DNA of 64,000 bases, taken from positions 930,001-994,000 of the forward strand of contig NZ_CANLDB010000001.1 of the NCBI RefSeq assembly GCF_947489365.1, read 5' to 3'. The notes beneath the pieces were generated by a model. The model saw only the letters and a list, made by a program, of their open reading frames with translations, was not told the origin of the DNA and ran no database searches. Of this stretch, positions 38,436 to 49,758 are shown piece after piece; the first letter of the stretch is position 1; each line of letters opens with the position of its first letter. The DNA is from an uncultured Nocardioides sp. Lineage in GTDB: Bacteria > Actinomycetota > Actinomycetes > Propionibacteriales > Nocardioidaceae. Position numbers and translations under genes: made by a program.

Positions 38436-41400
38436 TCAGTAGACCTGCAGCTCGGCGGCCCGCACCGACTCGTCACGATCGGTGGCGGACGTGCAGTCCG
38501 TGTCGTTCGTGGGGTCGTCGTCCTGCTCCCCGGCGTACCCGCCGAAGCCGGTGCACTGGTTCTCCAGGGCGACGAACCGCAGCGCCTGCGCCTTGGTGGC
38601 GGGCACCGTGAACGACCGCAGCTGCTGCGTGCCGATCGTCGGGCGGGGCCGCACGGACGGGAACGCGTCGGCCGGCGAGGTGTAGAACCGGCGGAACGTC
38701 GCGTCCGGGCTGCCGCACTGCGAGACGCACGCCTCGAGGGCGAAGCGGCGCAGCGAGGTGAAGCGCGACCCGGCGTCCGTGTCGTCCTCGCCCTCCGCCG
38801 CGGCGGGCCGCAGCATCGCGCTGACCTGGACCCGGCGCACCGTGCGGACGCCGCCCGCGAGGTCCACCGTGACCGACGGGCTGGTGCCCTGGTCGACCGG
38901 GACACCCGTGCCCGAGCTGCGCCCGGCCCAGTTGGTGGCCTCGGTGCCGTCGATCAGGTCGTCGGCGTTCAACGACCCGGCCGTGCTCGTGGTGACCTTC
39001 GCCCCGTTCGCGGCGGCGGCCAGGTTCTCCGGCGCGGCGACGCTGACGGTACGACGCTCGCCCGGCTTGACGGTCAGCGAGAAGCGCTTCGCGCCCCGGG
39101 TGGGGGAGACGTAGAGCATCTCGTAGGTGCCGGGCACGAGGGTGGCGGTGTCGCCGAGCTCGGTGCCGCGCCGCGTGTCCGCCACGGGGCGGGAGCGGGC
39201 CTCGAACTGACCGACGTACACGTTGCCGGCACCGGCGGTGTCGAAGGTGATCCGGCCGTTGTCCGAGCGCGGGGAGGCGAAGCCGCCGACGACGGTGGTG
39301 TCGTCACCGCCGCGGCTGACAGCGTCCTCGCCCATGCCCCGACGGGCGAAGGCGTCCCAGATGACCTTCTGGTTCGCGCCGTTGAAGCGCACCCGGTCCG
39401 CGGCGAGGAAGGCGTCGCGCATGTCGAGCATGCTGACCGAGCCGCTGGCCTGGAGGAGGAACGAGTCGAACATCAGCTGGACCCAGCGGCGGTTGCCCGC
39501 GCAGACCTGCGGCCGCAGCGGGGAGGCGGCGGCCCGGCCCTGGGCGCAGCTGAGCTGGCGCTTGGCGTCGCGGTAGGGGTAGTCGCGCTCCCACTTCTCG
39601 ACGAGGGCCTGACGGACCTCCCACATGGTGCCGTTCCAGATCTCGCCGTCGGCGTGGACCTCGGCGCCGGTGGTGTCGTAGCCGTAGTTGGAGTAGTTCA
39701 GCGGGTTCTTGTTCGTCGCGTAGTTCCGGATGCCGGTGACCTTGTTGCCGGTCGCGTAGGCGCCGGTGACGAACGGGTCGGCGCCCTGGTCGTAGCCGTG
39801 GCTGAAGATGTACTCCGAGGCGACCAGGTCGCTCCAGGACTCACCCATGGCGCCGCCCTGCTCCGAGGTCAGGCCCTCGTCCGGTCCGGCGATCATCCGG
39901 TTGCTGATGGCGTGGGTGTACTCGTGGCCGGCGATGCTGAAGTCGAGCGCACCGTCAACGCACGGGGAGTAGAACGCCCCCGCGATCGGCTGGAACAAGT
40001 ACTGGTTCGTGATGCCGGGGATGCCGTCCTGCAGCGTGATCTGGTTGGCGTTGTCACGGCCGAGGCCGGTGAGGACCGGTGCGCCGGACAGCGCACCCGC
40101 CTGCACGTTGCCGACCTCGGGGTCGCGCTCGCGGCTGGCGTCCGGGTTCTTCCCGAAGTTGCTCACCTGCATGTTGTAGTTCTGCTCGGTGAAGCCGAGG
40201 CCGTAGCCGTAGTCGTGCATCCGGTTGTGCTGCACGTTCAGGTTGGTCGTCGCGTAGACGACGTCGTTGCCGCCGGGCACCAGCTGCGCGGGGTTGCAGC
40301 GCGCGTTGTTCCACGCGTCGGTGAAGCGCGGCGTGGTGTAGCGGCGCTCGGGAGAGAACGGGCGCTGCATCAGGCCGCCCGGGGTCAGCGGGCTGGCCCA
40401 CGCCTCGGCGGTGTTCGCGTTGTTGCCGAGCGAGGTGAAGCTGGGCACGTTGACGCCGGGGATGATGTCCCAGGGTGCGCTGAACGGCTGGTCGACCGGT
40501 CCGCTCTCGAGCGTGCAGCCCTTCGGCTTGTCGCCGAGGCCCCGTCGTCCGCCCCAGCAGGCCACCCGGTCGTTGGTCGGGGTGGTGTCGGCGCTGAAGT
40601 CGAGCTCGGGGTTCGCGGGGAAGAAGCGGTAGCGCGGCAGCTGGTCGGAGGGGTTGCCACCGCCGCCACCGCCGGGCAGGCCCTCGTCGCTGGTCTGGAC
40701 GACGCCGGCGTACGTGCCGGGCTCCATCACCGAGGCCGCGTCGAACGGGCAGACCTGGACGGAGTACTCACCGGCCGGGATCGGGTCGTCCGGGGAGTAG
40801 GTGAGGGCCTCCGGGGAGGTCAGGAGGTCCTGGCTGACGAGCAGGTCGCCGTTCGGGTCGAACAGCTTGACGGTGACGTCGTTGGTCGGGATCGCCGCGG
40901 TGACGCCGACGACGATGGAGCGCGTCGCGTCGTCCGTGAGCGGGACCGGGTAGGGGTCGTCGCAGGCGGTCGGGGTGATGCTGCCCTGGAAGGGCAGGGT
41001 CTGGGTGGTCGTCGCCACGGGCGCGGCGCCCACGGCGTGCTCGACCTGGTTCTCGCGGAACAGGACCTCGCCGGTCACGGCGTCCACCAGGGAGGTGTAG
41101 GCCAGGGAGGCGCGGTCGTCGGTCGGGACGGCGTCGACGACGTTGGCCTCGACCACCGGACGCACCGTGCCGTCGGCGAGCGCGAGGGCGGTGGGCCGGG
41201 CCTGCTGCTCCTGGGCGAGGCCGTCGACGGTCAGCCGGGTCCACGGCGCGGCGGCGCCGACGGCGTCGGAGACGTCGTCCACGACATCGTTCACGACGTC
41301 GCCCGCGGACACGGGCAGCCCGACCTCGTCGGCCGCGGCCAGCCAGCCCTCGACGGGGCTGAGGTCGGCGGTGTCGTCGAGCGCGCCGGGCTCGGCCTTG

Positions 41401-41963
41401 ACCAGGGACGACGACACGTAGTGCACGCGGCCGTCCTTCACGGCGACCGTCACGAGCCCGCCGCGCGCCGAGCCGAAGCCATCCTCGCCGAAGGTCTGGC
41501 GGAACAGCACCGCCCGGCCGCTGGACTGGCGGAGCTTCTGGGCGTTCACCAGCTCGAGGCCGTCGACGACCTCCTCGTTGATCCCGAGCACGTCGCGGTG
41601 CTCGCTGAGCCAGGCGGTGGCGCCCGCGACGGCGTCGCCCGGCGCGTCGCCGAGGTCGGCGCCACGGGCCGGGCTCACCGAGCCTGCGGTGCCGAAGGTG
41701 TTCCACGAGACCCGGAAGCCCGCGCGGCGCGCGGCGTCGACCTGGCCGGCGGTGCGGTCGACGGAGTCGCGGAGGTCGAGGTCGCTCAGGCCGTGGGGCG
41801 AGTCCCCGAGCGTGCGGACGTCGTCGGGGGAGGAGGGGGCCGCCGGAGCGGTCGTGACGCCGGAGATGGCCGGCAGGGGTGCGAGGGCGGGGACCGCGAT
41901 GGCGAGCCCGAGGCCGAGGCCGAGAACCCGGAGGCGGGGACGGCGTGGACGACTGGTGGTCAT
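38436..41963 (-). CDS. Secreted M36 (fungalysin) metallopeptidase
   Basis: 1175 residues. The N terminus is basic then hydrophobic (RLRVLGLGLGLAIAVPALAPLPA), a signal peptide. An inhibitory propeptide follows. The catalytic core has the zinc motif AGHEYTHAISNRMIAGP near residue 677 and the third ligand in EQGGAMGESWSD. The C-terminal 250 residues form a beta domain resembling a discoidin/F5-8-type module (LIDGTEATNWAG, VTVDLAGG). M36 enzymes digest extracellular protein. I chose the ATG at 41963, preceded by GGGAGCAGTC, over an upstream frame. It is divergent from glgP, sharing a 116-bp intergenic region. Confidence 0.93.
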   Translation of the reverse strand: MTTSRPRRPRLRVLGLGLGLAIAVPALAPLPAISGVTTAPAAPSSPDDVRTLGDSPHGLSDLDLRDSVDRTAGQVDAARRAGFRVSWNTFGTAGSVSPARGADLGDAPGDAVAGATAWLSEHRDVLGINEEVVDGLELVNAQKLRQSSGRAVLFRQTFGEDGFGSARGGLVTVAVKDGRVHYVSSSLVKAEPGALDDTADLSPVEGWLAAADEVGLPVSAGDVVNDVVDDVSDAVGAAAPWTRLTVDGLAQEQQARPTALALADGTVRPVVEANVVDAVPTDDRASLAYTSLVDAVTGEVLFRENQVEHAVGAAPVATTTQTLPFQGSITPTACDDPYPVPLTDDATRSIVVGVTAAIPTNDVTVKLFDPNGDLLVSQDLLTSPEALTYSPDDPIPAGEYSVQVCPFDAASVMEPGTYAGVVQTSDEGLPGGGGGGNPSDQLPRYRFFPANPELDFSADTTPTNDRVACWGGRRGLGDKPKGCTLESGPVDQPFSAPWDIIPGVNVPSFTSLGNNANTAEAWASPLTPGGLMQRPFSPERRYTTPRFTDAWNNARCNPAQLVPGGNDVVYATTNLNVQHNRMHDYGYGLGFTEQNYNMQVSNFGKNPDASRERDPEVGNVQAGALSGAPVLTGLGRDNANQITLQDGIPGITNQYLFQPIAGAFYSPCVDGALDFSIAGHEYTHAISNRMIAGPDEGLTSEQGGAMGESWSDLVASEYIFSHGYDQGADPFVTGAYATGNKVTGIRNYATNKNPLNYSNYGYDTTGAEVHADGEIWNGTMWEVRQALVEKWERDYPYRDAKRQLSCAQGRAAASPLRPQVCAGNRRWVQLMFDSFLLQASGSVSMLDMRDAFLAADRVRFNGANQKVIWDAFARRGMGEDAVSRGGDDTTVVGGFASPRSDNGRITFDTAGAGNVYVGQFEARSRPVADTRRGTELGDTATLVPGTYEMLYVSPTRGAKRFSLTVKPGERRTVSVAAPENLAAAANGAKVTTSTAGSLNADDLIDGTEATNWAGRSSGTGVPVDQGTSPSVTVDLAGGVRTVRRVQVSAMLRPAAAEGEDDTDAGSRFTSLRRFALEACVSQCGSPDATFRRFYTSPADAFPSVRPRPTIGTQQLRSFTVPATKAQALRFVALENQCTGFGGYAGEQDDDPTNDTDCTSATDRDESVRAAELQVY

Positions 41964-42044
41964 GACTGCTCCCAACGTGACCCGGGGCACGTGGTTACGG
42001 CCTGTCCACGCACTGCTCGCGCCGGGATCGACGGACATCCGGGG

Positions 42045-42058
42045 TTGGATCGATCCAA
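42045..42058. promoter_or_regulatory. Palindromic operator on the glgP promoter
   Basis: TTGGATCGATCCAA is a perfect 14-bp palindrome with a central CG, the shape bound by LacI-family repressors. It covers the expected -35 position of glgP (first base 23 upstream of the -10 box), so a bound repressor would block RNA polymerase. No LacI-type gene lies in the window. Confidence 0.5.
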
Positions 42059-42067
42059 GATGGGCGT

Positions 42068-42073
42068 TAGCGT
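42068..42073 (+). promoter_or_regulatory. -10 box of the leaderless glgP promoter
   Basis: TAGCGT begins exactly 12 bases before the glgP GTG. No ribosome site is present. Confidence 0.5.
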
Positions 42074-42079
42074 TCGCCG

Positions 42080-44686
42080 GTGCGCGCTATCCGTCGGTTC
42101 ACCGTCCGTCCCCTGCTCCCCGAGGCGCTGGAGGGCCTGGCGGTCCTCGCCCGCAACCTCCGGTGGTCCTGGCACCCCGAGACGCAGGACGTCTTCGCGG
42201 CCGTCGACCCGGAGCTGTGGGAGGCCAGCCGCCACGACCCGGTCCGTCTTCTCGGCGCGGTCTCCCGCGACCGCCTCGCGGAGCTGGCGCGCGACCGGCG
42301 CTTCACCCGCATGCTCGAGCTGGCCGTGGCCGACCTCGACCAGTACCTCAGCGGCGACCGCTGGTACCAGCGCCACGAGCCCGCCGCCGGCGAGAGCCCG
42401 CGCGGCATCGGCTACTTCTCCCCGGAGTTCGGCATCACCTCGGTGCTGCCGCAGTACTCCGGCGGCCTCGGCATCCTCGCCGGTGACCACCTCAAGACCG
42501 CCTCCGACCTCGGCGTCCCGATCACCGGCGTCGGGCTGCTCTACCGCCACGGCTACTTCCGCCAGTCCCTGTCGCGCGACGGCTGGCAGCAGGAGACCTA
42601 CCCGGTCGCCGACCCCGACGGCCTGCCCATCACGCTGCTGCGCCGCGAGGACGGCACCCCGGCGACCGTCAGCATCGGCGTCCCCGGCGGCACCCTGCAC
42701 GCCCGGATCTGGGTCGCCCAGGTCGGCCGCGTGCCGCTGCTGCTCCTCGACTCCGACATCGAGGCCAACGAGGGCCAGCTGCGCGAGGTCACCGACCGGC
42801 TGTACGGCGGCGCCGGCGAGCACCGCCTGCTGCAGGAGCTCCTGCTGGGCGTGGGCGGGACCCGCGCGATCGGCGTCCACAGCGAGATCACCGGTACGCC
42901 GTACCCCGAGGTCTTCCACACCAACGAGGGGCACGCCGGCTTCCTGGGCCTCGAGCGGATCCGCCTGCTCTCCGTCGCCGAGGGCTCCCCGGGGCTGTCC
43001 CTCGACGCCGCCCGCGAGCTGTCCCGCGCGGCGACCGTGTTCACCACCCACACCCCGGTGCCCGCCGGGATCGACCGCTTCCCGGTCGAGCTGATGCGCC
43101 AGTACTTCAGCGCCGGCCGCGACGGCTCCGACGGCCCCGTGCCCGGCCTGCCGGTCGACTGGGTCCTCGCGCTCGGCGCCGAGGACTACCCCGGCGGCGA
43201 CCCCGGCGTGTTCAACATGGCGGTCATGGGCTTCCGGCTCGCGCAGCGCGCCAACGGCGTCTCCCTGCTGCACGGCGAGGTCTCCCGCGGCATGTTCAAC
43301 GGCCTGTGGCCCGACTTCGACACCGCCGACGTGCCGATCTCCTCGATCACCAACGGCGTCCACGCCCCGACCTGGGTCGCCCGCGAGGTGTTCGACCTCG
43401 CCGCGAAGGCCGGCGGCGACGCCGACGACGAGTCGGTCTTCGACGTCGTGGACGCGATCCCCGCCACCGACCTGTGGAGCACCAAGCGGGTGCTGCGCGC
43501 CCGGCTGGTGGACGACGCCCGCCGCCGCCTGCGCGACTCCTGGCTCGAGCGCGGCGCCGCGCCCGCCGAGCTCGGCTGGATCGACGAGGCCCTGAGCCCC
43601 GACGTCCTCACGATCGGCTTCGCGCGCCGCGTGCCGTCGTACAAGCGGCTGACGCTGATGCTGCGCGACCCCGCGCGGCTCAAGCGGCTGCTCCTGCACC
43701 CGGAGCGTCCGATCCAGCTCGTCATCGCCGGCAAGTCGCACCCCGCGGACGACGGCGGCAAGTCGCTGATCCAGCAGATGGTGCGCTTCGCCGACGACCC
43801 CGAGGTCCGGCACCGCATCGTGTTCCTGCCCAACTACGACATCGCGATGGCGCAGCCGCTCTACCCCGGTTGCGACGTGTGGCTGAACAACCCGCTGCGC
43901 CCGTACGAGGCGTGCGGCACCTCCGGCATGAAGGCCGCGCTCAACGGCGGCCTGAACCTGTCGATCCTCGACGGCTGGTGGGACGAGTGGTACGACGGCC
44001 AGAACGGCTGGGCGATCCCGTCCGCCGAGGGCCCCGGCACCGGACCTGAGCTCGACAACGGCCACCGCGACGACGTCGAGGCGACCGCGCTCTACGACCT
44101 CATCGAGAACCACGTCGCGCCGCGCTTCTACGACATCGGCCGCGACGGCGTCCCCGACCGCTGGCTGGCGATGGTCCGCCACACCCTGAAGTCGCTCGGC
44201 CCGAAGGTGCTCGCGACCCGCATGGTCCGCGACTACGTCGAGCAGCTCTACGCCCCGGCGGCCCTCACCGCGCGTCTCCTGGACGGCGACTACACCGGCG
44301 CCCGGGAGCTCGCGGACTGGAAGGGCCGGGTCAACGGTGCCTGGGGCCAGGTGGCGGTGGAGCACGTCGAGGCGGCCGACCTCGCCGACGCCCCCGAGAT
44401 CGGCTCGACCTTCTCGGTCCGCGCGTTCGTCGCCCTGGGCTCGCTGTCGCCGGACGACGTCGTGGTGCAGCTCGTCCACGGCGGCATCTCGGCGACCGAC
44501 GAGCTCACCGGCTCCGTCAGCCAGCCGCTGACCCTCGCCGAGTCGTACGACGGCGGCCGCCACCGCTTCGAGGGCACCGTGACCCTCGACCGCACCGGCG
44601 CCTTCGGCTACACCGTCCGCGTCCTGCCCACCCACCCCCACCTCGCCGGCCCCGCCGAGATGGGCCTCGTCGCGCTGCCGTCCTAG
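42080..44686 (+). CDS. glgP: Alpha-glucan (glycogen) phosphorylase
   Basis: 868 residues of the GT35 long-form family found in Actinobacteria. It begins FTVRPLLPEALEGLAVLARNLRWSW and has YFSPEFGITSVLPQYSGGLGILAGDHLK. The PLP-binding lysine is expected in CGTSGMKAALNGGLN near residue 615. Phosphorylase releases glucose-1-phosphate from non-reducing ends of glucan. The C-terminal 100 residues (ADLADAPEIGSTFSVRAFV...) are an extra beta domain. It starts with GTG at 42080, probably leaderless and under the LacI-like operator. Its position beside glgX and the glgE unit supports a glucan breakdown role. Confidence 0.93.
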   Translation: MRAIRRFTVRPLLPEALEGLAVLARNLRWSWHPETQDVFAAVDPELWEASRHDPVRLLGAVSRDRLAELARDRRFTRMLELAVADLDQYLSGDRWYQRHEPAAGESPRGIGYFSPEFGITSVLPQYSGGLGILAGDHLKTASDLGVPITGVGLLYRHGYFRQSLSRDGWQQETYPVADPDGLPITLLRREDGTPATVSIGVPGGTLHARIWVAQVGRVPLLLLDSDIEANEGQLREVTDRLYGGAGEHRLLQELLLGVGGTRAIGVHSEITGTPYPEVFHTNEGHAGFLGLERIRLLSVAEGSPGLSLDAARELSRAATVFTTHTPVPAGIDRFPVELMRQYFSAGRDGSDGPVPGLPVDWVLALGAEDYPGGDPGVFNMAVMGFRLAQRANGVSLLHGEVSRGMFNGLWPDFDTADVPISSITNGVHAPTWVAREVFDLAAKAGGDADDESVFDVVDAIPATDLWSTKRVLRARLVDDARRRLRDSWLERGAAPAELGWIDEALSPDVLTIGFARRVPSYKRLTLMLRDPARLKRLLLHPERPIQLVIAGKSHPADDGGKSLIQQMVRFADDPEVRHRIVFLPNYDIAMAQPLYPGCDVWLNNPLRPYEACGTSGMKAALNGGLNLSILDGWWDEWYDGQNGWAIPSAEGPGTGPELDNGHRDDVEATALYDLIENHVAPRFYDIGRDGVPDRWLAMVRHTLKSLGPKVLATRMVRDYVEQLYAPAALTARLLDGDYTGARELADWKGRVNGAWGQVAVEHVEAADLADAPEIGSTFSVRAFVALGSLSPDDVVVQLVHGGISATDELTGSVSQPLTLAESYDGGRHRFEGTVTLDRTGAFGYTVRVLPTHPHLAGPAEMGLVALPS

Positions 44687-44800
44687 GGGCGGGGCATCCC
44701 CAGGGTCACACGGGTCACGGCAGTCCCAAACGCCGCGCGCGTCACTGTGGTCGCTGTGACACCGGGAGTCCCGGGGACCAGAGGTTTCGCCGCCTGACCC

Positions 44801-44874
44801 GTGAAGCCCCGGCTGGGCGCACGAAACTTCGTGCGCCCAGTCGGGGTTTCACCAGCCGGCTGGTGAAACCCCGA
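44801..44874. terminator. Two overlapping palindromes, bidirectional terminator
   Basis: Bases 44801-44825 and 44828-44852 form a 25-bp stem with two G-U wobbles and a two-base loop. Bases 44841-44874 form a perfect 34-bp palindrome. The second arm of the first hairpin is also part of the palindrome, so both cannot form at once. The region lies between the convergent glgP and pheA; the rest of the 292-bp gap (44687-44978) has smaller repeats of gtcac/gtgac and no gene. Confidence 0.75.
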
Positions 44875-44978
44875 GGCCACTGGTGCGCCCGTGACCCGAG
44901 CGACGCTCGTGACGGGGGTGACTCCAGCGACCACCGAGGCCCCTGAGGCCACCGAGCCCAGCGAGGCGCGAGGCCGAC

Positions 44979-45890
44979 CTACGGCGCGTGCGGGCGGGGG
45001 CGGTCGGTGGGGTCGGCGGCGCCGAGCTGGGAGCGCCAGGGGCTGGCGGGGTAGGTGCCGAGCATGCGGAGCTCGTCGGTGAAGAACGACAGCTCCTCGA
45101 GGGCGTAGCCCAGGCCGGTGTCGTCGGGGTGGCCCTCGACGTCGGCGTAGAACTGGGTCGCGGCGAAGACCCCGCCGATCTGGTAGCTCTCGAGCTTCGT
45201 CATGTTCACGCCGTTCGTGGCGAAGCCGCCGAGCGCCTTGTAGAGCGCCGACGGGATGTTGCGGACCCGGAACACGAACGACGTGACGTACGGCGTCCCC
45301 TCCTGCCGCGTCACCTCGACGGGCTCGGGGGAGAGGGCGACGAAGCGGGTCGTGTTGTGGTGCTCGTCCTCGACGTCCGAGGCCAGCACCTCGAGGCCGT
45401 ACAGCTCGGCGGCCAGCAGCGGGGACAGGGCGCCGACGGTGCGGTCGTCGCCCTCCGCGACCTCGCGCGCCGCGCCGGCGGTGTCGTCGGCGACCACCCC
45501 GCGCCAGCCGTGCTCGCGGATGATCGTGCGGCACTGGCCGAAGGCGTGGGCGTGGCTGCGGACGCTGCGCACGTCGGCGATCGTCGTGCCGGGCAGGGCC
45601 ATCAGGTGGAAGTGGATGGGCAGGAAGTGCTCCCCGGCCAGCCACAGCCCCGAGCCGGGCAGCAGGTGGTGGACGTCGGCGACCCGGCCGGCGCTGGAGT
45701 TGTCGATCGGGATGACGGCGAGGTCGGCGGCGCCGTCCTGCACCGCGCCGATCGCGTCCTCGAAGGTCTGGCACGCCATCGGCTCGAGGTGCTCGGCCAT
45801 CTGCTCGCAGGCGAGGTGGGAGTTCGCGCCGGGCTCGCCCTGGTAGGCGACCCTCCCCGTGCGGGGACGCGGGGCAGGGCGTGTGGTCAC
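44979..45890 (-). CDS. pheA: Prephenate dehydratase
   Basis: 303 residues. The catalytic domain (about 12-190) has VAYQGEPGANSHLA, TFEDAIGAVQDGAADLAVIP and IDNSSAGRVADVHHLL. The ACT domain (about 205-290) has TSFVFRVRNIPSALYKALGG and GVNMTKLESYQIGG, where the usual ESRP allosteric motif reads ESYQ. It decarboxylates and dehydrates prephenate to phenylpyruvate, the branch step to phenylalanine. The GTG at 45890 is 11 bases after the glgX stop, in the same direction, an unusual pairing with carbohydrate genes that may only be positional. Confidence 0.94.
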   Translation of the reverse strand: MTTRPAPRPRTGRVAYQGEPGANSHLACEQMAEHLEPMACQTFEDAIGAVQDGAADLAVIPIDNSSAGRVADVHHLLPGSGLWLAGEHFLPIHFHLMALPGTTIADVRSVRSHAHAFGQCRTIIREHGWRGVVADDTAGAAREVAEGDDRTVGALSPLLAAELYGLEVLASDVEDEHHNTTRFVALSPEPVEVTRQEGTPYVTSFVFRVRNIPSALYKALGGFATNGVNMTKLESYQIGGVFAATQFYADVEGHPDDTGLGYALEELSFFTDELRMLGTYPASPWRSQLGAADPTDRPRPHAP

Positions 45891-45901
45891 GGGTGGTGAG
45901 C

Positions 45902-48064
<2,163 letters not shown>

Positions 48065-48120
48065 TCAACAGGAGGTGCCGCGCACCCCCCGACGTCGCCC
48101 GCAGGTGGCACCATGCCCCC

Positions 48121-48921
48121 ATGAGCAGCCCCGGGAGCGAGTCCGAGACCACCGTCCACCTCGAGGTCGCCGACGGCGTGGCCACGATCCGGCTGGACCG
48201 GCCGAAGATGAACGCCCTCGACGTGTCCACCCAGGAGCAGATCCGGGCGGCGGCGGCCGAGTGCACCGACCGCGACGACATCCGCGCGGTCGTCGTCTAC
48301 GGCGGCGAGCGGGTGTTCGCGGCCGGCGCCGACGTGGTGGAGATGCAGACGATGTCGCACCTCGACATGGTCAAGCGCTCCGGCGGACTGCAGTCCGCGC
48401 TGAGCGCCGTGGCCCGGATCCCCAAGCCGGTCGTCGCCGCCGTCACCGGCTACGCGCTCGGTGGCGGGTGCGAGCTCGCGCTGTGCGCCGACGTCCGCAT
48501 CGCCGCGGACGACGCGACGCTGGGCCAGCCCGAGGTCCTCCTCGGCATCATCCCGGGCGCCGGCGGCACCCAGCGCCTCACGCGTCTGGTCGGCATCAGC
48601 ACGGCGAAGGACCTCATCTTCACCGGGCGCTTCGTCAAGGCCGACGAGGCGCTCGCGATCGGCCTGGTCGACCGGCTGGTCCCCGCCGCCGAGGTGTACG
48701 ACGCCGCGGTGACCTGGGCGAAGCAGTTCGCCCAGGGCCCCGCCCTCGCGCTGCGGGCGGCCAAGGAGGCGATCGACCGGGGGATCGAGACCGACCTGGA
48801 GACCGGTCTGGAGATCGAGCGGGCGGCCTTCGCGGCCCTGTTCGCCACCGACGACCGGACCGCGGGCATGACGTCGTTCGTCGAGAAGGGCCCCGGCAAG
48901 GCGACCTTCACGGGCCGCTGA
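48121..48921 (+). CDS. Enoyl-CoA hydratase/isomerase
   Basis: 266 residues of the crotonase family. It has ATIRLDRPKMNALD, FAAGADVVEM for the first oxyanion/CoA segment, ALGGGCELALCADVRIA, and QPEVLLGIIPGAGGTQRL, where both catalytic glutamates lie in the expected places. It hydrates 2-enoyl-CoA to 3-hydroxyacyl-CoA and could supply the tandem dehydrogenase, PHA synthase or fatty-acid oxidation. CACCAT lies 12 bases before the ATG. It is divergent from glgX with 56 bases between. Confidence 0.92.
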   Translation: MSSPGSESETTVHLEVADGVATIRLDRPKMNALDVSTQEQIRAAAAECTDRDDIRAVVVYGGERVFAAGADVVEMQTMSHLDMVKRSGGLQSALSAVARIPKPVVAAVTGYALGGGCELALCADVRIAADDATLGQPEVLLGIIPGAGGTQRLTRLVGISTAKDLIFTGRFVKADEALAIGLVDRLVPAAEVYDAAVTWAKQFAQGPALALRAAKEAIDRGIETDLETGLEIERAAFAALFATDDRTAGMTSFVEKGPGKATFTGR

Positions 48922-48937
48922 CGCCGTCCTGCGTCAT

Positions 48938-48950
48938 ACTCGCGGGTAAC
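48938..48950 (+). promoter_or_regulatory. Repeated upstream element, copy 1 (ACTCGCGGGTAAC)
   Basis: The 13-base string is identical at 49698-49710 and both copies lie about 50-80 bases before a gene start. Extended by three bases it is an imperfect dyad (half-sites ACTCG / CGGGT). It could be a regulator site shared by the membrane protein and etfB. Confidence 0.35.
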
Positions 48951-49030
48951 CCGTGGGCGGAACGACCGTTCACCTTGTTGTGACCGTGCCGGATCGGCGA
49001 GGATCCAGGCCACGCGCCGAGGGAGGAACC

Positions 49031-49609
49031 ATGTCGACCGAGACCGACAAGCCGACGCCCGAGTCCACGGGCGATCCGAAGGCGAGGACGCGGGCCGAGG
49101 TCAAGGCCAAGCGCGCCGAGCGCCGCGAGGAGCGTCAGTCGGCTCGCGCCGAGAAGGCGGCGACCAAGGCCACCGCGGCCGAGGAGAAGCAGAAGGCCAA
49201 GGCCGAGAAAGCGTCGGCCAAGGAGTCCGCCAAGGGCTCCGGCGGCGGTGGCAAGGAGAAGAGCAAGGGCGGCGGCACGAGCGCCGGGCCCGCCATCAAG
49301 GGCGGGATCGACTCGCTGCGCACCCTCGTCGGCCAGGTGGTCTGGATCGCCGCGGTCGTCTGCGCGCTGTTCCTCGCGGTCGGCGCCCTGTGCATCGCGC
49401 TCGACGCCAACCGCGACAACGCCCTGGTCTCCTTCGTCCTCGAGGGCGCGGAGACGGTCTCGCTGGGCGTCTTCTCCGTGCGGGGCGACGGGGTCTTCGA
49501 CTTCGTCGGCGCCAACTCGCAGATCAAGAACGCGCTCGTGAACTACGGGCTCGGAGCACTGCTGTACCTGGTCGTCGGCCGCATCGTCGAGCGCGTCCTG
49601 CGTCCCTGA
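49031..49609 (+). CDS. Lys/Ala-rich membrane protein, function unknown
   Basis: 192 residues that I cannot assign to a family. Residues 1-90 are a highly charged Lys/Ala/Glu segment, probably coiled coil or disordered and cytosolic. Two membrane helices follow (about 104-126, ending LFLAVGALCIAL, and about 167-187, GLGALLYLVVGRIV) with a short loop holding SLGVFSVRGDGVFDF between them. It ends with a basic RIVERVLRP. The ATG has AGGAACC just upstream. A hairpin follows the gene. The preceding intergenic element is shared with etfB. Confidence 0.78.
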   Translation: MSTETDKPTPESTGDPKARTRAEVKAKRAERREERQSARAEKAATKATAAEEKQKAKAEKASAKESAKGSGGGGKEKSKGGGTSAGPAIKGGIDSLRTLVGQVVWIAAVVCALFLAVGALCIALDANRDNALVSFVLEGAETVSLGVFSVRGDGVFDFVGANSQIKNALVNYGLGALLYLVVGRIVERVLRP

Positions 49610-49624
49610 CGCCCGCGGCCGAGG

Positions 49625-49646
49625 CCCGGTGGGATCGCCCATCGGG
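49625..49646 (+). terminator. Hairpin terminator
   Basis: CCCGGTGGG and CCCATCGGG pair (one wobble) around loop ATCG, 16 bases after the membrane-protein stop. Confidence 0.55.
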
Positions 49647-49697
49647 TACCGGTTGTGTGAGTCTTGCCACCGTCCTCACCCCTGCCGACCGCATGTG

Positions 49698-49710
49698 ACT
49701 CGCGGGTAAC
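49698..49710 (+). promoter_or_regulatory. Repeated upstream element, copy 2 (ACTCGCGGGTAAC)
   Basis: Identical to copy 1. Here its last bases run into TAACAT (49707-49712), a good -10 box for the etfBA operon, so a bound protein would cover the promoter. Confidence 0.4.
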
Positions 49711-49758
49711 ATCGCCGGGGTACACCCGAGCGCACAGGAGGGGCCCGAGGGCCACACC

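Noticed and set aside
38310..43094. Giant plus-strand frame opposite the M36 peptidase
   Set aside because: Same artefact. The minus-strand protein has a signal peptide, zinc motif and full family length.
44687..44800. Small gene between glgP and pheA
   Set aside because: No frame with a start, ribosome site and coding-like third-position bias; the region is filled by inverted repeats.
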